DNA of 64,000 bases from Epilithonimonas xixisoli (GTDB taxonomy: Bacteria; Bacteroidota; Bacteroidia; Flavobacteriales; Weeksellaceae), in the NCBI RefSeq assembly GCF_004365655.1, contig NZ_SOEO01000003.1, positions 186,001-250,000 on the forward strand, in the 5' to 3' direction. Below are positions 25,475-34,234 of this stretch, in pieces (positions within the stretch are counted from its first letter, which is position 1; each line of letters starts with the position of its first letter). A program made the translations under genes and the position numbers. Below the pieces are notes generated by a model. The model ran no database searches. It saw nothing but the letters and a program-made list of their open reading frames with translations, and had not been told where the DNA came from.

Positions 25475-26932
25475 TTATTTTTTTTCGAATTTACTTAAAA
25501 TTTTATTAGGAATCATATTTTCTTTCTTAAGTAAAACGGTTGCCAAAAGTATAAATATAAGATTACCCAGCCAAATGTTTTGTTTTAAATATTGATAACA
25601 TAGCAAAGATGCCAACATTGTTATTAAAATGACAATCGAGTTTTTATAAATATTGTAAGGAACAGGATATTTGTATTGGCCCCAAATGTAAGATATGACC
25701 ATCATAGCAAAATAACTGCCAATCGTTGCCCAAGTCGAGGCCCAATATCCATATTTAGGAATAAAATAAAAATTAATTATTATGGTTATTAAAACGCCAA
25801 TGGTAGAAATGTAAGCACCAATGATGGTTTTGTCCGTCAACTTATACCAAATGGATAGGTTGAGATAGATTCCCAAAAACAAGCTTGCAAAAAGCAAAAT
25901 TGGGAGAATCGAAATTCCCTCATAATATTCCGGATTGTTGATGTAAATTTTTGCAATCCAATCCAAATTAACGGATAAAAATAAGACAATCAAACAATTG
26001 ATGGCGATGAAAATGTCCATCAGTTTGACATACATTTCTTTCGCATTTGCATTTTTCGAATTACTGAAAAAGAACGGTTCGATTCCCAAAGAGTAAGCTT
26101 GTCTGAACAAAATTACAAACGTCACCACTTTCGCAACACCGCCGTAAACGCCCAATTCGTGTCTTCCAATTTCGTCTGGCAAAAGGAATTTAAGGAACTG
26201 TCTGTCAAAGGTCTCATTGATGATTCCAGCTAAACCTGCTATGGTAATTGGCCAAGAATATTTTATCATTTTTTTCCAAAGTTCCCAAGAAAAATGCTTT
26301 ATCCTTGCAATTAATAATTCTTGAGACAACATCAAAAAAGTGACAGCACTTGCAACCAGATTTGCGACAAAAACGTAACCAATTCCAAATTCAGAATTAT
26401 ATTTCAAACCGAAAATTCCTTCTGGATATCTTGGAAGAATGATGATGAAAAATACAACTAATAGGAAATTGATAATCCCATTAGTGATTCGGATTCCGGC
26501 ATATTTTAAAGGTCTTTCGTTTTTCCTTAGCATTACAAAAGGCATTGCGGAAAAAGCGTCTAATGCCAGAGTAACTGTAAGAATTGCCAGTAAATCCACT
26601 TGGTCAGGCGTTTTGAAAGCAATTGCTAAAGGCTGTCGGTAGAGTAATGTGAAAAATAAATAGATTAATGTTACTGTCAAAACGCTGAAAAAAGCAGTCG
26701 AAATCAGTTTTCTGTCATCTTTTTCATCCAAGGCAAATCGGAAAAAAGTGGTTTCCATTCCGTGGGTCAAAAGTACGGCGATAACGCCCGCTACAGAATA
26801 AAAATCGGCAAAAGGTGAATAAGCTGTAGGACCAAAAGTTCTCGTTATAATTGGATTAATGACGAATGGAAACAGCCTGATAATCACAGTTGTTAATCCA
26901 TAAAGCGCAGTTTGTCCAAGTAATTTCTTCAA
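25475..26932 (-). CDS. Polysaccharide flippase (Wzx/MATE-like)
   Basis: 485 residues with about 14 hydrophobic segments. The N-terminus (GQTALYGLTTVIIRLFPFVI and NPIITRTFGPTAYSPFADFY) matches lipopolysaccharide O-unit or capsule flippases of the MVF/MATE superfamily. It moves undecaprenyl-linked sugars across the inner membrane. The start is a TTG at 26932. Placement next to a nucleotidyltransferase supports a glycan pathway; the remaining glycosyltransferases are not in this window. Confidence 0.88.
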   Translation of the reverse strand: MKKLLGQTALYGLTTVIIRLFPFVINPIITRTFGPTAYSPFADFYSVAGVIAVLLTHGMETTFFRFALDEKDDRKLISTAFFSVLTVTLIYLFFTLLYRQPLAIAFKTPDQVDLLAILTVTLALDAFSAMPFVMLRKNERPLKYAGIRITNGIINFLLVVFFIIILPRYPEGIFGLKYNSEFGIGYVFVANLVASAVTFLMLSQELLIARIKHFSWELWKKMIKYSWPITIAGLAGIINETFDRQFLKFLLPDEIGRHELGVYGGVAKVVTFVILFRQAYSLGIEPFFFSNSKNANAKEMYVKLMDIFIAINCLIVLFLSVNLDWIAKIYINNPEYYEGISILPILLFASLFLGIYLNLSIWYKLTDKTIIGAYISTIGVLITIIINFYFIPKYGYWASTWATIGSYFAMMVISYIWGQYKYPVPYNIYKNSIVILITMLASLLCYQYLKQNIWLGNLIFILLATVLLKKENMIPNKILSKFEKK

Positions 26933-26977
26933 TTCAAAAATTTTTGCAAAAATAATCTATTCTGACAAGAATCCGAT

Positions 26978-29275
26978 TTATTTCTTCAACTTATAATTCA
27001 TAAAGAAAACCAATTTTCCACCTTTCATAATGTCGTCGTGCTTCAATTTGTAGCCTTCAAACGGTTTTCCATTCAGCTCGATTCTTTCGATGTAAACATT
27101 CTTTTCTGATTGATTTTTAGCTTCGATTTCAAAGGTTTTTCCGTTCTCCAAATTCAATTTTGCGTTGACGATACTCGGACTTCCAATCCAGTATTCATCG
27201 GAACCTGGCGACACGGGATAGAATCCCAAACTGCTGAAAATATACCACGCGCTCATCTGTCCGCAATCGTCATTTCCTCCCAAACCATCTGGTTTTGCTT
27301 TATACTGCATTGTCAGGATTTTTCGGATTTGAGCTTGAGTTTTCCAAGGTTGTCCAGCAACATTATAAAGATAAGCCACGTGATGCGCCGGTTCGTTTCC
27401 GTGAACATAACCGCCGATAATTCCTTCTCTGGTAATATCTTCCGTATCCGCAAAAAACGCGTCAGGCAAATGCATTGAAAATAGTTCATCAAGATTTTCC
27501 CCGAATTTCTTTTGTCCACCCATCGATTTCATCAATTCCTCAGGATTGTGCGGAACGAAGAAGCTGTAATTCCAGGAATTCCCTTCGATGAAGCCTTGTC
27601 CGTGTGTGCTCATCAAATCAAATTCCTTTTTGAAACTTCCGTCAGACAATCTCAGTCTCATAAATCCGATGGATTTATCAAAGACGTTTTTCCAGTTTTC
27701 GGAACGTTTTAGATATTCATTATAAATATCAGTTTTGTCTAATTTCTTAGCAATTTGAGCAATCGCCCAATCGTCGTAAGCATATTCAACAGTATTGGAA
27801 ACCGACGTTCCATTTTTCTCCGAAGAGATGTAACCTTTGTCGATGTATTCGCCGATGCCTTCGTAATTTCTTTTGCTGGAAGTCGCAATGCAGGCCTTCA
27901 GAGCTTCGTCCGGATTTCCAGTGTAAGTGCCTTTGATAATCGCATCAGCAATCAATGAAACCGAATGATAACCGCTCATACACCAATTTTCGTTGGCGTA
28001 ATGTGACCAGATCGGCAACATTTTCAAACTGAATTGGTCGTAATGCGCCATCATCGATTTAATCATATCATTGTTCCGTTTTGGCTGAATGATATTGAAA
28101 AACGGATGCAACGCGCGATAAGTGTCCCAAAGTGAAAACGTCGTGTAATTCGTAAAACCTTTGGCTTGATGTACGTTTTGGTCAAGACCTTTGTATTCGC
28201 CGTTCGCATCCATATAAGTGGTTGGATTAATGAACGTGTGGTACATCGCCGTATAAAAATTCACTTTGTCATCTTCGGAAAGTGTGTTGACAACGATTTT
28301 ATTCAATTCCTTATTCCAATAATTTTGAGCTTGAGATTTTATTTTTTCGAAGTTCCAATCCGGCGTTTCTTTGGTTAAATTTTCCAAAGCATTGGCCTGA
28401 CTGACTGGCGAAATCGCAAATTTGATTTGAACTTTCTCATTCTCCTGCGTGTCAAAATCAAAATGCATTCTGATTTTCTTGCCGGCAATCTCTGGGAAAT
28501 TTTCGTCCTGATTCCATTTTCTCCAGAATCCGCGGTAAGCTTGTTTCGTATCAAAATTTTTCTGACCATAAGATTTGAACGGCTTTGAAAATTCCATTGC
28601 AAAATAAACTGTTCTCGTTCTTGCCCAACCGTTGGTTTGTCGATATCCAGTGATTCTGTGGTCGTTTTCAATTCTCACATAAGTCCAGACATTCTTATCG
28701 TCATAATTATAAATTCCTGCCATCAAATCCAAAATAATATGCGCATCATCCGATTTCGGAAATGTATATTGATGAACGCCAACTCTCGTTGTAGCGGTCA
28801 TTTCTGCCAAAATATTATAATCGTCAAGCTTCACTTTGTAATAACCTGCTTCCGCTTTTTCGTTTTGATGAGAAAATCTGGAACGGAATCCACTTTCTGG
28901 ATTTTGCGCCGTTCCGGGATTTAATTTTAATTTTCCAACTGTTGGCATTATCAAAAAATCGCCCAAATCCGAATGTCCCGTTCCGCTGAAATGCGTGTGC
29001 GAAAATCCAACAATCGTTTTGTCTTCGTAGCGATAGCCAGCGCAATATTTATAAACATCAGGATTGTATTTTCCATTGACTTCATAAGAAAGTGAATCAG
29101 TTTCCGGACTTAGCTGAACGGCACCAAAAGGTACAATTGCTCCCGGAAAAGTATGTCCCATTTTTTCGGTTCCAATGATTGGATTCACGAATTTTGAGAG
29201 CTTTTCTAATTTTTGAGAACTGAATAATGAAACGAATAAAACGGGCAGAATTAAAATGTATTTTCTTGGAGACAT
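26978..29275 (-). CDS. GH92 family alpha-mannosidase (secreted)
   Basis: 765 residues, the usual size for GH92, which are calcium-dependent exo-alpha-mannosidases acting on N-glycans or yeast mannans. Signal peptide residues 1-20. Family motifs: FVNPIIGTEKMGHTFPGA, KYCAGYRYEDKTIVGFSHTH, LWDTYRALHPFFNI and LGGNDDCGQMSAWYIFSSLG, the last with catalytic acidic residues. It probably acts in the periplasm or at the cell surface. It has no SusCD pair here. A wide inverted repeat separates it from the divergent pyrC gene. Confidence 0.93.
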   Translation of the reverse strand: MSPRKYILILPVLFVSLFSSQKLEKLSKFVNPIIGTEKMGHTFPGAIVPFGAVQLSPETDSLSYEVNGKYNPDVYKYCAGYRYEDKTIVGFSHTHFSGTGHSDLGDFLIMPTVGKLKLNPGTAQNPESGFRSRFSHQNEKAEAGYYKVKLDDYNILAEMTATTRVGVHQYTFPKSDDAHIILDLMAGIYNYDDKNVWTYVRIENDHRITGYRQTNGWARTRTVYFAMEFSKPFKSYGQKNFDTKQAYRGFWRKWNQDENFPEIAGKKIRMHFDFDTQENEKVQIKFAISPVSQANALENLTKETPDWNFEKIKSQAQNYWNKELNKIVVNTLSEDDKVNFYTAMYHTFINPTTYMDANGEYKGLDQNVHQAKGFTNYTTFSLWDTYRALHPFFNIIQPKRNNDMIKSMMAHYDQFSLKMLPIWSHYANENWCMSGYHSVSLIADAIIKGTYTGNPDEALKACIATSSKRNYEGIGEYIDKGYISSEKNGTSVSNTVEYAYDDWAIAQIAKKLDKTDIYNEYLKRSENWKNVFDKSIGFMRLRLSDGSFKKEFDLMSTHGQGFIEGNSWNYSFFVPHNPEELMKSMGGQKKFGENLDELFSMHLPDAFFADTEDITREGIIGGYVHGNEPAHHVAYLYNVAGQPWKTQAQIRKILTMQYKAKPDGLGGNDDCGQMSAWYIFSSLGFYPVSPGSDEYWIGSPSIVNAKLNLENGKTFEIEAKNQSEKNVYIERIELNGKPFEGYKLKHDDIMKGGKLVFFMNYKLKK

Positions 29276-29303
29276 TCTTTGGAATTTTGAAGCAATTTAG
29301 TTA

Positions 29304-29420
29304 AAACCACAAAAGACACAAAAGTTTTCTTGACTTTAGAAATCCTAAATAATGAAAAACTTTGTATTCTTTGACCTAATTAATGAAGATTGCTTTTTTC
29401 TTTTGTGACTTTTGTGGTTT
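29304..29420. repeat. 21-bp inverted repeat in the divergent GH92/pyrC gap
   Basis: AAACCACAAAAG-A-CACAAAAG at 29304-29324 faces its reverse complement at 29400-29420, 20 of 21 positions matching, with 75 bases between. It lies in the promoter region shared by two divergent genes. The arms are variants of the ACAAAG-CACAAA theme at 12194 and 60121. Confidence 0.85.
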
Positions 29421-29463
29421 ATTAATTCAAAAACTTAATTTTGTTTCTATCTAAAAAAGTAAA

Positions 29464-30804
29464 ATGAAAATTCTAATAAAAAATGCCCAAATCGTAAATG
29501 AAAATCTGGTCTTCGAAAGTGATATTCTGATTGAAAATGATTTGATTTCAAAGATTTCAAAAAATATCTCTGAAGAAAATGTTGACCAAATCATCGATGC
29601 TTCCGGAAAATATCTTTTGCCTGGAATCATCGATGACCAAGTCCATTTTCGCGAACCAGGTTTAACTCACAAAGGTGATATAGAATCTGAATCCCGTTCT
29701 GCAATCGCAGGTGGAACAACCAGTTTTATCGAACAACCGAACACAGTTCCAAATGCGGTCACTCAGGAATTGTTAGCTAATAAATATGAAATAGCTTCTC
29801 AAAAATCATTCGCCAATTACGGATTTATGATGGGCGGAACGAATGATAATCTTGAGGAAGTTTTAAAAACAAATCCAAGAAATGTTCCCGGAATCAAATT
29901 GTTTTTAGGTTCATCCACAGGAAATATGTTGGTTGATAATCCTGAAACTTTAGAAAATATTTTCAGCAATACCAGAATGCTGATTGCTGTTCATTGCGAA
30001 GATGAAGCGACCATTCGGGAAAACACAGAAAAGTACAAAGCGGAATACGGCGAAGATATTCCAGTGAAATTTCATCATCTCATCAGAAGCGAAGAAGCTT
30101 GCTTTAAATCTTCCTCAAAAGCTATTGAACTGGCAGAAAAAACAGGCGCGCGTTTACACGTTTTCCATTTGTCAACAGCGATTGAAACAGAGCTTTTTAG
30201 AAATGATATTCCATTAAAAGATAAAAAAATAACAGCCGAAGTTTGCGTTCATCACTTGACTTTCACGAATGAAGATTACGAAACAAAAAGCGGATTAATC
30301 AAATGGAATCCAGCCGTAAAAACGCAGAAAGACAAAGACGGACTTTGGGAAGCTTTGCTGGATGACAGAATCGATGTCATCGCAACCGACCACGCGCCTC
30401 ACACTTGGGAAGAAAAACAGAATGTTTATACAAAATGTCCATCAGGAGCGCCGTTGGTTCAGCATTCTTTGGTCGTGATGCTGGAGAATTTCCGAAACGG
30501 TAAAATCACTTTGGAGAAAATCGTTGAGAAGATGTGTCACAATCCTGCGATTCTGTTTAGAATTGAGAAAAGAGGTTTTATAAAAGAAGGATATAAAGCA
30601 GATTTGGTTTTGGTTGATTTGGATCAAAACTGGACTGTTGAAAAAGAAAATATCCTGTACAAATGTGGCTGGAGTCCGTTGGAAGGAATGAATTTCAGTT
30701 TTAAAGTGACGCATACTTTCGTGAACGGAAATCTGGCTTATGAAAACGGGAAAATTAATGAAGAGAAATTCGGGGAACGATTGCTTTTTGAAGTTCAGGA
30801 ATAA
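29464..30804 (+). CDS. pyrC: Dihydroorotase (class I type)
   Basis: 446 residues. Pyrimidine synthesis enzyme closing carbamoyl-aspartate to dihydroorotate. Visible: LPGIIDDQVHFREPG (about 51-65), HCEDE, the HLSTA metal site and DHAPHTWEEK. In the usual metal motif DxHxHxR the first histidine is replaced by glutamine (DDQVHFR). This substitution is, as I recall, common in Bacteroidetes versions, so the enzyme is probably active. Monocistronic, with a terminator shared by the convergent AraC gene. Confidence 0.92.
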   Translation: MKILIKNAQIVNENLVFESDILIENDLISKISKNISEENVDQIIDASGKYLLPGIIDDQVHFREPGLTHKGDIESESRSAIAGGTTSFIEQPNTVPNAVTQELLANKYEIASQKSFANYGFMMGGTNDNLEEVLKTNPRNVPGIKLFLGSSTGNMLVDNPETLENIFSNTRMLIAVHCEDEATIRENTEKYKAEYGEDIPVKFHHLIRSEEACFKSSSKAIELAEKTGARLHVFHLSTAIETELFRNDIPLKDKKITAEVCVHHLTFTNEDYETKSGLIKWNPAVKTQKDKDGLWEALLDDRIDVIATDHAPHTWEEKQNVYTKCPSGAPLVQHSLVVMLENFRNGKITLEKIVEKMCHNPAILFRIEKRGFIKEGYKADLVLVDLDQNWTVEKENILYKCGWSPLEGMNFSFKVTHTFVNGNLAYENGKINEEKFGERLLFEVQE

Positions 30805-30805
30805 C

Positions 30806-30836
30806 AAAAACGACTGCAAATTTGCAGTCGTTTTTT
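30806..30836. terminator. Bidirectional terminator between pyrC and the AraC regulator
   Basis: AAAACGACTGCAAA and TTTGCAGTCGTTTT form a near-perfect stem immediately after the pyrC stop, with an A-run on one side and a T-run on the other. Confidence 0.9.
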
Positions 30837-30840
30837 GTTT

Positions 30841-31737
30841 TTAATTAAAAGATTGCCTAAATTCCAAAGGCGACATTTTCGTTTTCTTTTTAAAAAGTGT
30901 ACTGAACGATTGCGAATGTTCAAACCCCAATTCATAAGCGATTTCACTCACGGATAATTCAGTCGTAGAAAGTTTCTCTTTCGCTTTGCTAATCAACTTT
31001 TCGTGAATGTGTTGCTGAGTATTTTGTCCGGTTTGAATTCTTAATAAGTCACTTAAATAATTCGGAGAAAGATTCATCGCTTCGGCAATCTGATGAACGG
31101 TCAATAAACCTTTTTCGGATGATTCTCTATCAAAATAATCATTAAGAAACGATTCAAACTTCGTCAAAAGCTGATGACTCCCGCTTTTTCTGGTAATGAA
31201 CTGTCTTTCATAAAACCGTTTGGAGTAATTCAGCAACAATTCAATTTGAGACAAAATAATTTCCTGCGTGTGCTGGTCAATGTGCTGACATTCCTTATCA
31301 ATTTTATTTAAAATTTCCAGCAAATCATTTTCTTCATCCTCAGAGAGATGTAAGGCTTCATTTACAGCATAAGAAAAAAATCCATAAGACGAAATGGTCA
31401 TTGCCAAAGGCTGTTTCAGCAGGAAATCTTCGTGAAAAATTAATAGATAACCTGTGTTTTCACAATCCATCGTTTTCAATTCCAGATATTGCACCTGATT
31501 TGGCGCCGTGAAACTCAAAACACCTTTGTCATAATCGTAATGTTGCTGGCCATACCTCATTTTTCCGGTCGCATTCCGTTTGAGCGCAACGCAGTAATAC
31601 CGGCTCACAAAACCCTTCCAAACCTCATCCTCAATAAAGACACTTTCAGAAAGATTGATAACGCTGACCATCGGATGTTTCGGCTCCGGAAGCGACAGTA
31701 ATCTGTGAAAAGCGGAGATGGATTTTATCGTGTTCAT
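30841..31737 (-). CDS. AraC family transcriptional regulator
   Basis: 298 residues. The C-terminal third holds two helix-turn-helix motifs of the AraC/XylS kind (VHQIAEAMNLSPNYLSDLLR and SVSEIAYELGFEHSQSFSTL) followed by FKKKTKMSPLEFRQ. The N-terminal cupin-like part should sense a ligand. An aldo/keto reductase lies upstream on the same strand, 215 bases away, with a degenerate repeat element in between. Regulation of that reductase is likely but only inferred. Confidence 0.9.
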   Translation of the reverse strand: MNTIKSISAFHRLLSLPEPKHPMVSVINLSESVFIEDEVWKGFVSRYYCVALKRNATGKMRYGQQHYDYDKGVLSFTAPNQVQYLELKTMDCENTGYLLIFHEDFLLKQPLAMTISSYGFFSYAVNEALHLSEDEENDLLEILNKIDKECQHIDQHTQEIILSQIELLLNYSKRFYERQFITRKSGSHQLLTKFESFLNDYFDRESSEKGLLTVHQIAEAMNLSPNYLSDLLRIQTGQNTQQHIHEKLISKAKEKLSTTELSVSEIAYELGFEHSQSFSTLFKKKTKMSPLEFRQSFN

Positions 31738-31795
31738 AACTTAAAATTCTAAATATTAAAGGTAATAATTTGACTCGAACCACTTTGTTAGGTTT

Positions 31796-31877
31796 GGGCG
31801 CCTTTATCCGTCTTCCACTCCCGCTTTTTTGCTCGTCGTACCTCCTCACAAAAAGAGCTCCGTTCAAGCCGGGGCGC
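31796..31877. repeat. Sister variant of the dispersed element (GGGCGCC...GGGGCGC)
   Basis: It starts GGGCGCC, continues CCGTCTTCCACTCCCGC and TTTTTTGCTC, then CACAAAAAGAGCTCCGTTC and ends AAGCCGGGGCGC. Layout and several blocks parallel the AGGAGC element, but the end sequences differ. The ends GCGCC/GGCGC can pair. It lies in the 215-base gap between the AraC gene and the aldo/keto reductase. Confidence 0.6.
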
Positions 31878-31952
31878 AATCGTATTGCGTTTTAAACAAA
31901 CCTTGAAGGTTTAATGTTTTTTAAATTAAAATTCGTGCATTTGTGGCAAGAA

Positions 31953-32960
31953 CTAATAATCCAAAAGTCCCATCCCAAACTCATCATAAGTCGCTCCGGT
32001 GTCTGTTCCCAAAGGTACGATACTTTCCAGCTTCTGAACATCAGCTTCGCTCAAGACAATTTTGCTGGCTTCAATATTCTGTTCAAGATAAGTTCTGCGT
32101 TTCGTCCCTGGAATCGGAACAATTCCTTTGCTGATAATCCACGCCAAAGCCAGTTGGGAAGAAGTGATTCCTTTTTCTTTCGCCATATTTTCAATCGCTT
32201 CCACGAGCTCAATATTTTTATAAAAATGCTCCTCCTGAAATCTCGGAATTGCTCTGCGGAAATCATTTTCTGCCAAATCATCAATCGAACGGATTTGTCC
32301 CGACAAAAATCCTCTACCCAACGGAGAATATGCCACGAAACCAATTCCCAGTTCGTTTAAAGTTTTAATAACACCTTTTTCTTCAACCGTTCTTTCAAAC
32401 AGAGAATATTCACTTTGTACCGCTGTAATCGGATGAATTGAGTGCGCTTTTTTCACCGTTTCAGAAGAAACTTCCGACAGACCAATGTACCCGATTTTTC
32501 CTTCCTTCACCAAATCGCTCATCGCTCCAACCGTTTCTTCAACCGGAACATTTTTATCAAGACGGTGCATATAATAAAGGTCGATGTAATCTGTTTTAAG
32601 GTTTTTCAGTGAACGCTCAACAGACTTTTTCACATAATCTTTTTGTCCATTAATTTTCCACGTAATCTGTTCGCTGTCATCAATTTCCCAACCGAATTTC
32701 GTTGCAATAATATATTCATTGCGGTTTCCTTCAATGGCTTTTGCGATGAGTCGTTCATTTGTAAATGGCCCGTAAAGGTCGGCAGTGTCGAGAAAATTTC
32801 CGCCCAATTCCAGCGAACGGTGAATGGTGGCAATCGCTTCTTTTTCGTCGTGCTTACCGTAAGTGTCGGCATCTCCAAAGCTGGTCATTCCCATACATCC
32901 CAAGCCGATATTCGGAATGATTAATCCTTGATTTCCTAATTTTACCTGATTCAATTTCAT
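31953..32960 (-). CDS. Aldo/keto reductase
   Basis: 335 residues, (beta/alpha)8 barrel, using NADPH to reduce aldehydes or ketones. Catalytic tetrad residues are visible: Asp in FLDTADLYGPF with the Tyr in the same segment, Lys in ATKFGW, and His in YYMHRLD. The NADPH-binding IPGTKRRTYLEQNIEA follows near the C-terminus. MGMTSFGDADTYGKHDEKEA marks it as the YajO/PLR-like subgroup. Substrate unknown. Its likely regulator is the AraC protein downstream. Confidence 0.92.
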   Translation of the reverse strand: MKLNQVKLGNQGLIIPNIGLGCMGMTSFGDADTYGKHDEKEAIATIHRSLELGGNFLDTADLYGPFTNERLIAKAIEGNRNEYIIATKFGWEIDDSEQITWKINGQKDYVKKSVERSLKNLKTDYIDLYYMHRLDKNVPVEETVGAMSDLVKEGKIGYIGLSEVSSETVKKAHSIHPITAVQSEYSLFERTVEEKGVIKTLNELGIGFVAYSPLGRGFLSGQIRSIDDLAENDFRRAIPRFQEEHFYKNIELVEAIENMAKEKGITSSQLALAWIISKGIVPIPGTKRRTYLEQNIEASKIVLSEADVQKLESIVPLGTDTGATYDEFGMGLLDY

Positions 32961-33150
32961 AATGTTGATTTTTATTGATACAAAATTCAGCAGAAATTAG
33001 AAGTCTGATGTATTCAAAATGAAGAATATTGTATGCAGATCACGGTTCATATTTCTTGCATAACTTTTGTTAATTCTTATCACGAAATAAAAATCTAATT
33101 TTACCAAAGACACAATTGATTTTAATTTTAATCTCAAAAGCATTTATTTA

Positions 33151-34032
33151 ATGAATCCATATTCACAACCAATGTTGCGCGAAGACGCACTCAAAGATAA
33201 AGTGGCCATCGTAACAGGTGGCGGAAGCGGACTAGGAAAAGCAATGACCAAATATTTTCTTCAGCTCGGCGCAAAAGTCGTAATCACTTCCAGAAATCTT
33301 GAGAAACTCCAAGGAACTGCAAAGGAATTGGAGGAAGAAACTGGCGGAAAAGTCCTTTGCGTAGCCTGCGACGTCCGAAACTGGGACGAAGTGGAAGCGA
33401 TGAAAGAAGCCACGTTGAAGGAATTCGGGAGGATTGATATTCTTTTGAACAACGCCGCTGGAAACTTCATCTCACCAACCGAAAGACTCACGCATTCCGC
33501 ATTTGATTCTATTTTGGATATTGTTTTGAAAGGAACCAAAAACTGCACACTTTCCATCGGGAAATATTGGATTGACAACAGAGTGCCTGGAACCGTTTTG
33601 AATATTGTAACTACTTACGCCTGGACAGGTTCGGCTTACGTCGTTCCATCCGCTTGTGCAAAAGCTGGCGTTTTGGCTATGACAAGAAGTTTGGCTGTAG
33701 AGTGGGGGAAATATAACATCCGCTTCAATGCGATTGCGCCAGGACCATTCCCTACGAAAGGTGCTTGGGACAGATTGTTGCCCGGAGATATGAAAGATAA
33801 ATTTGATTTGGCCAAAAAAAATCCGCTCAAAAGAGTAGGGGAACATCAGGAATTGGCCAATCTTGCGGCTTATCTGGTTTCAGATTTTTCATCTTTCGTG
33901 AATGGTGAAGTCGTGACCATCGATGGTGGCGAATGGCTTCAAGGTGCCGGCGAATTCAATATGCTGGAGGATATTCCGCAGGAAATGTGGGATATGCTTG
34001 AGAATATGATTAAAGCGAAGAAATCGAATTAA
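33151..34032 (+). CDS. SDR family 2,4-dienoyl-CoA reductase-like protein
   Basis: 293 residues. Rossmann fold with TGGGSGLGKAM (NADPH), NNAAGNF and a loop VVPSACAKAGVLAMTRS. The loop lacks the usual YxxxK tyrosine, carrying serine instead, exactly as mammalian 2,4-dienoyl-CoA reductase DECR1 does (VVPSASAKAG, from memory). It should reduce 2,4-dienoyl-CoA during oxidation of polyunsaturated fatty acids. Monocistronic. Start ATG at 33151. Confidence 0.88.
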   Translation: MNPYSQPMLREDALKDKVAIVTGGGSGLGKAMTKYFLQLGAKVVITSRNLEKLQGTAKELEEETGGKVLCVACDVRNWDEVEAMKEATLKEFGRIDILLNNAAGNFISPTERLTHSAFDSILDIVLKGTKNCTLSIGKYWIDNRVPGTVLNIVTTYAWTGSAYVVPSACAKAGVLAMTRSLAVEWGKYNIRFNAIAPGPFPTKGAWDRLLPGDMKDKFDLAKKNPLKRVGEHQELANLAAYLVSDFSSFVNGEVVTIDGGEWLQGAGEFNMLEDIPQEMWDMLENMIKAKKSN

Positions 34033-34070
34033 AATCATATTCAATTTAGCACATAGTTAAAATTACCACA

Positions 34071-34147
34071 CTTGCCGTCACTCAACGGCAAGCTTGTCAA
34101 GGATCGAAACCACACTTGCCATCATTTGATAGCACGCGTGGTTTTTT
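34071..34147 (+). terminator. Two adjacent stem-loops after the SDR gene
   Basis: First hairpin CTTGCCGT/ACGGCAAG (34071-34092), then an AAACCAC/GTGGTTT stem (about 34107-34147) ending in a T-run. The second is a plausible intrinsic terminator; the first includes TTGTCAAGG at its right edge like other palindromes here. Confidence 0.6.
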
Positions 34148-34234
34148 TATGAAGTTGCTTATACTTCGTTATAATGATGTAACAAGTTTCGGATTTTATT
34201 GACTAATTTTATTTATCACTAAAATTTTCCATCA

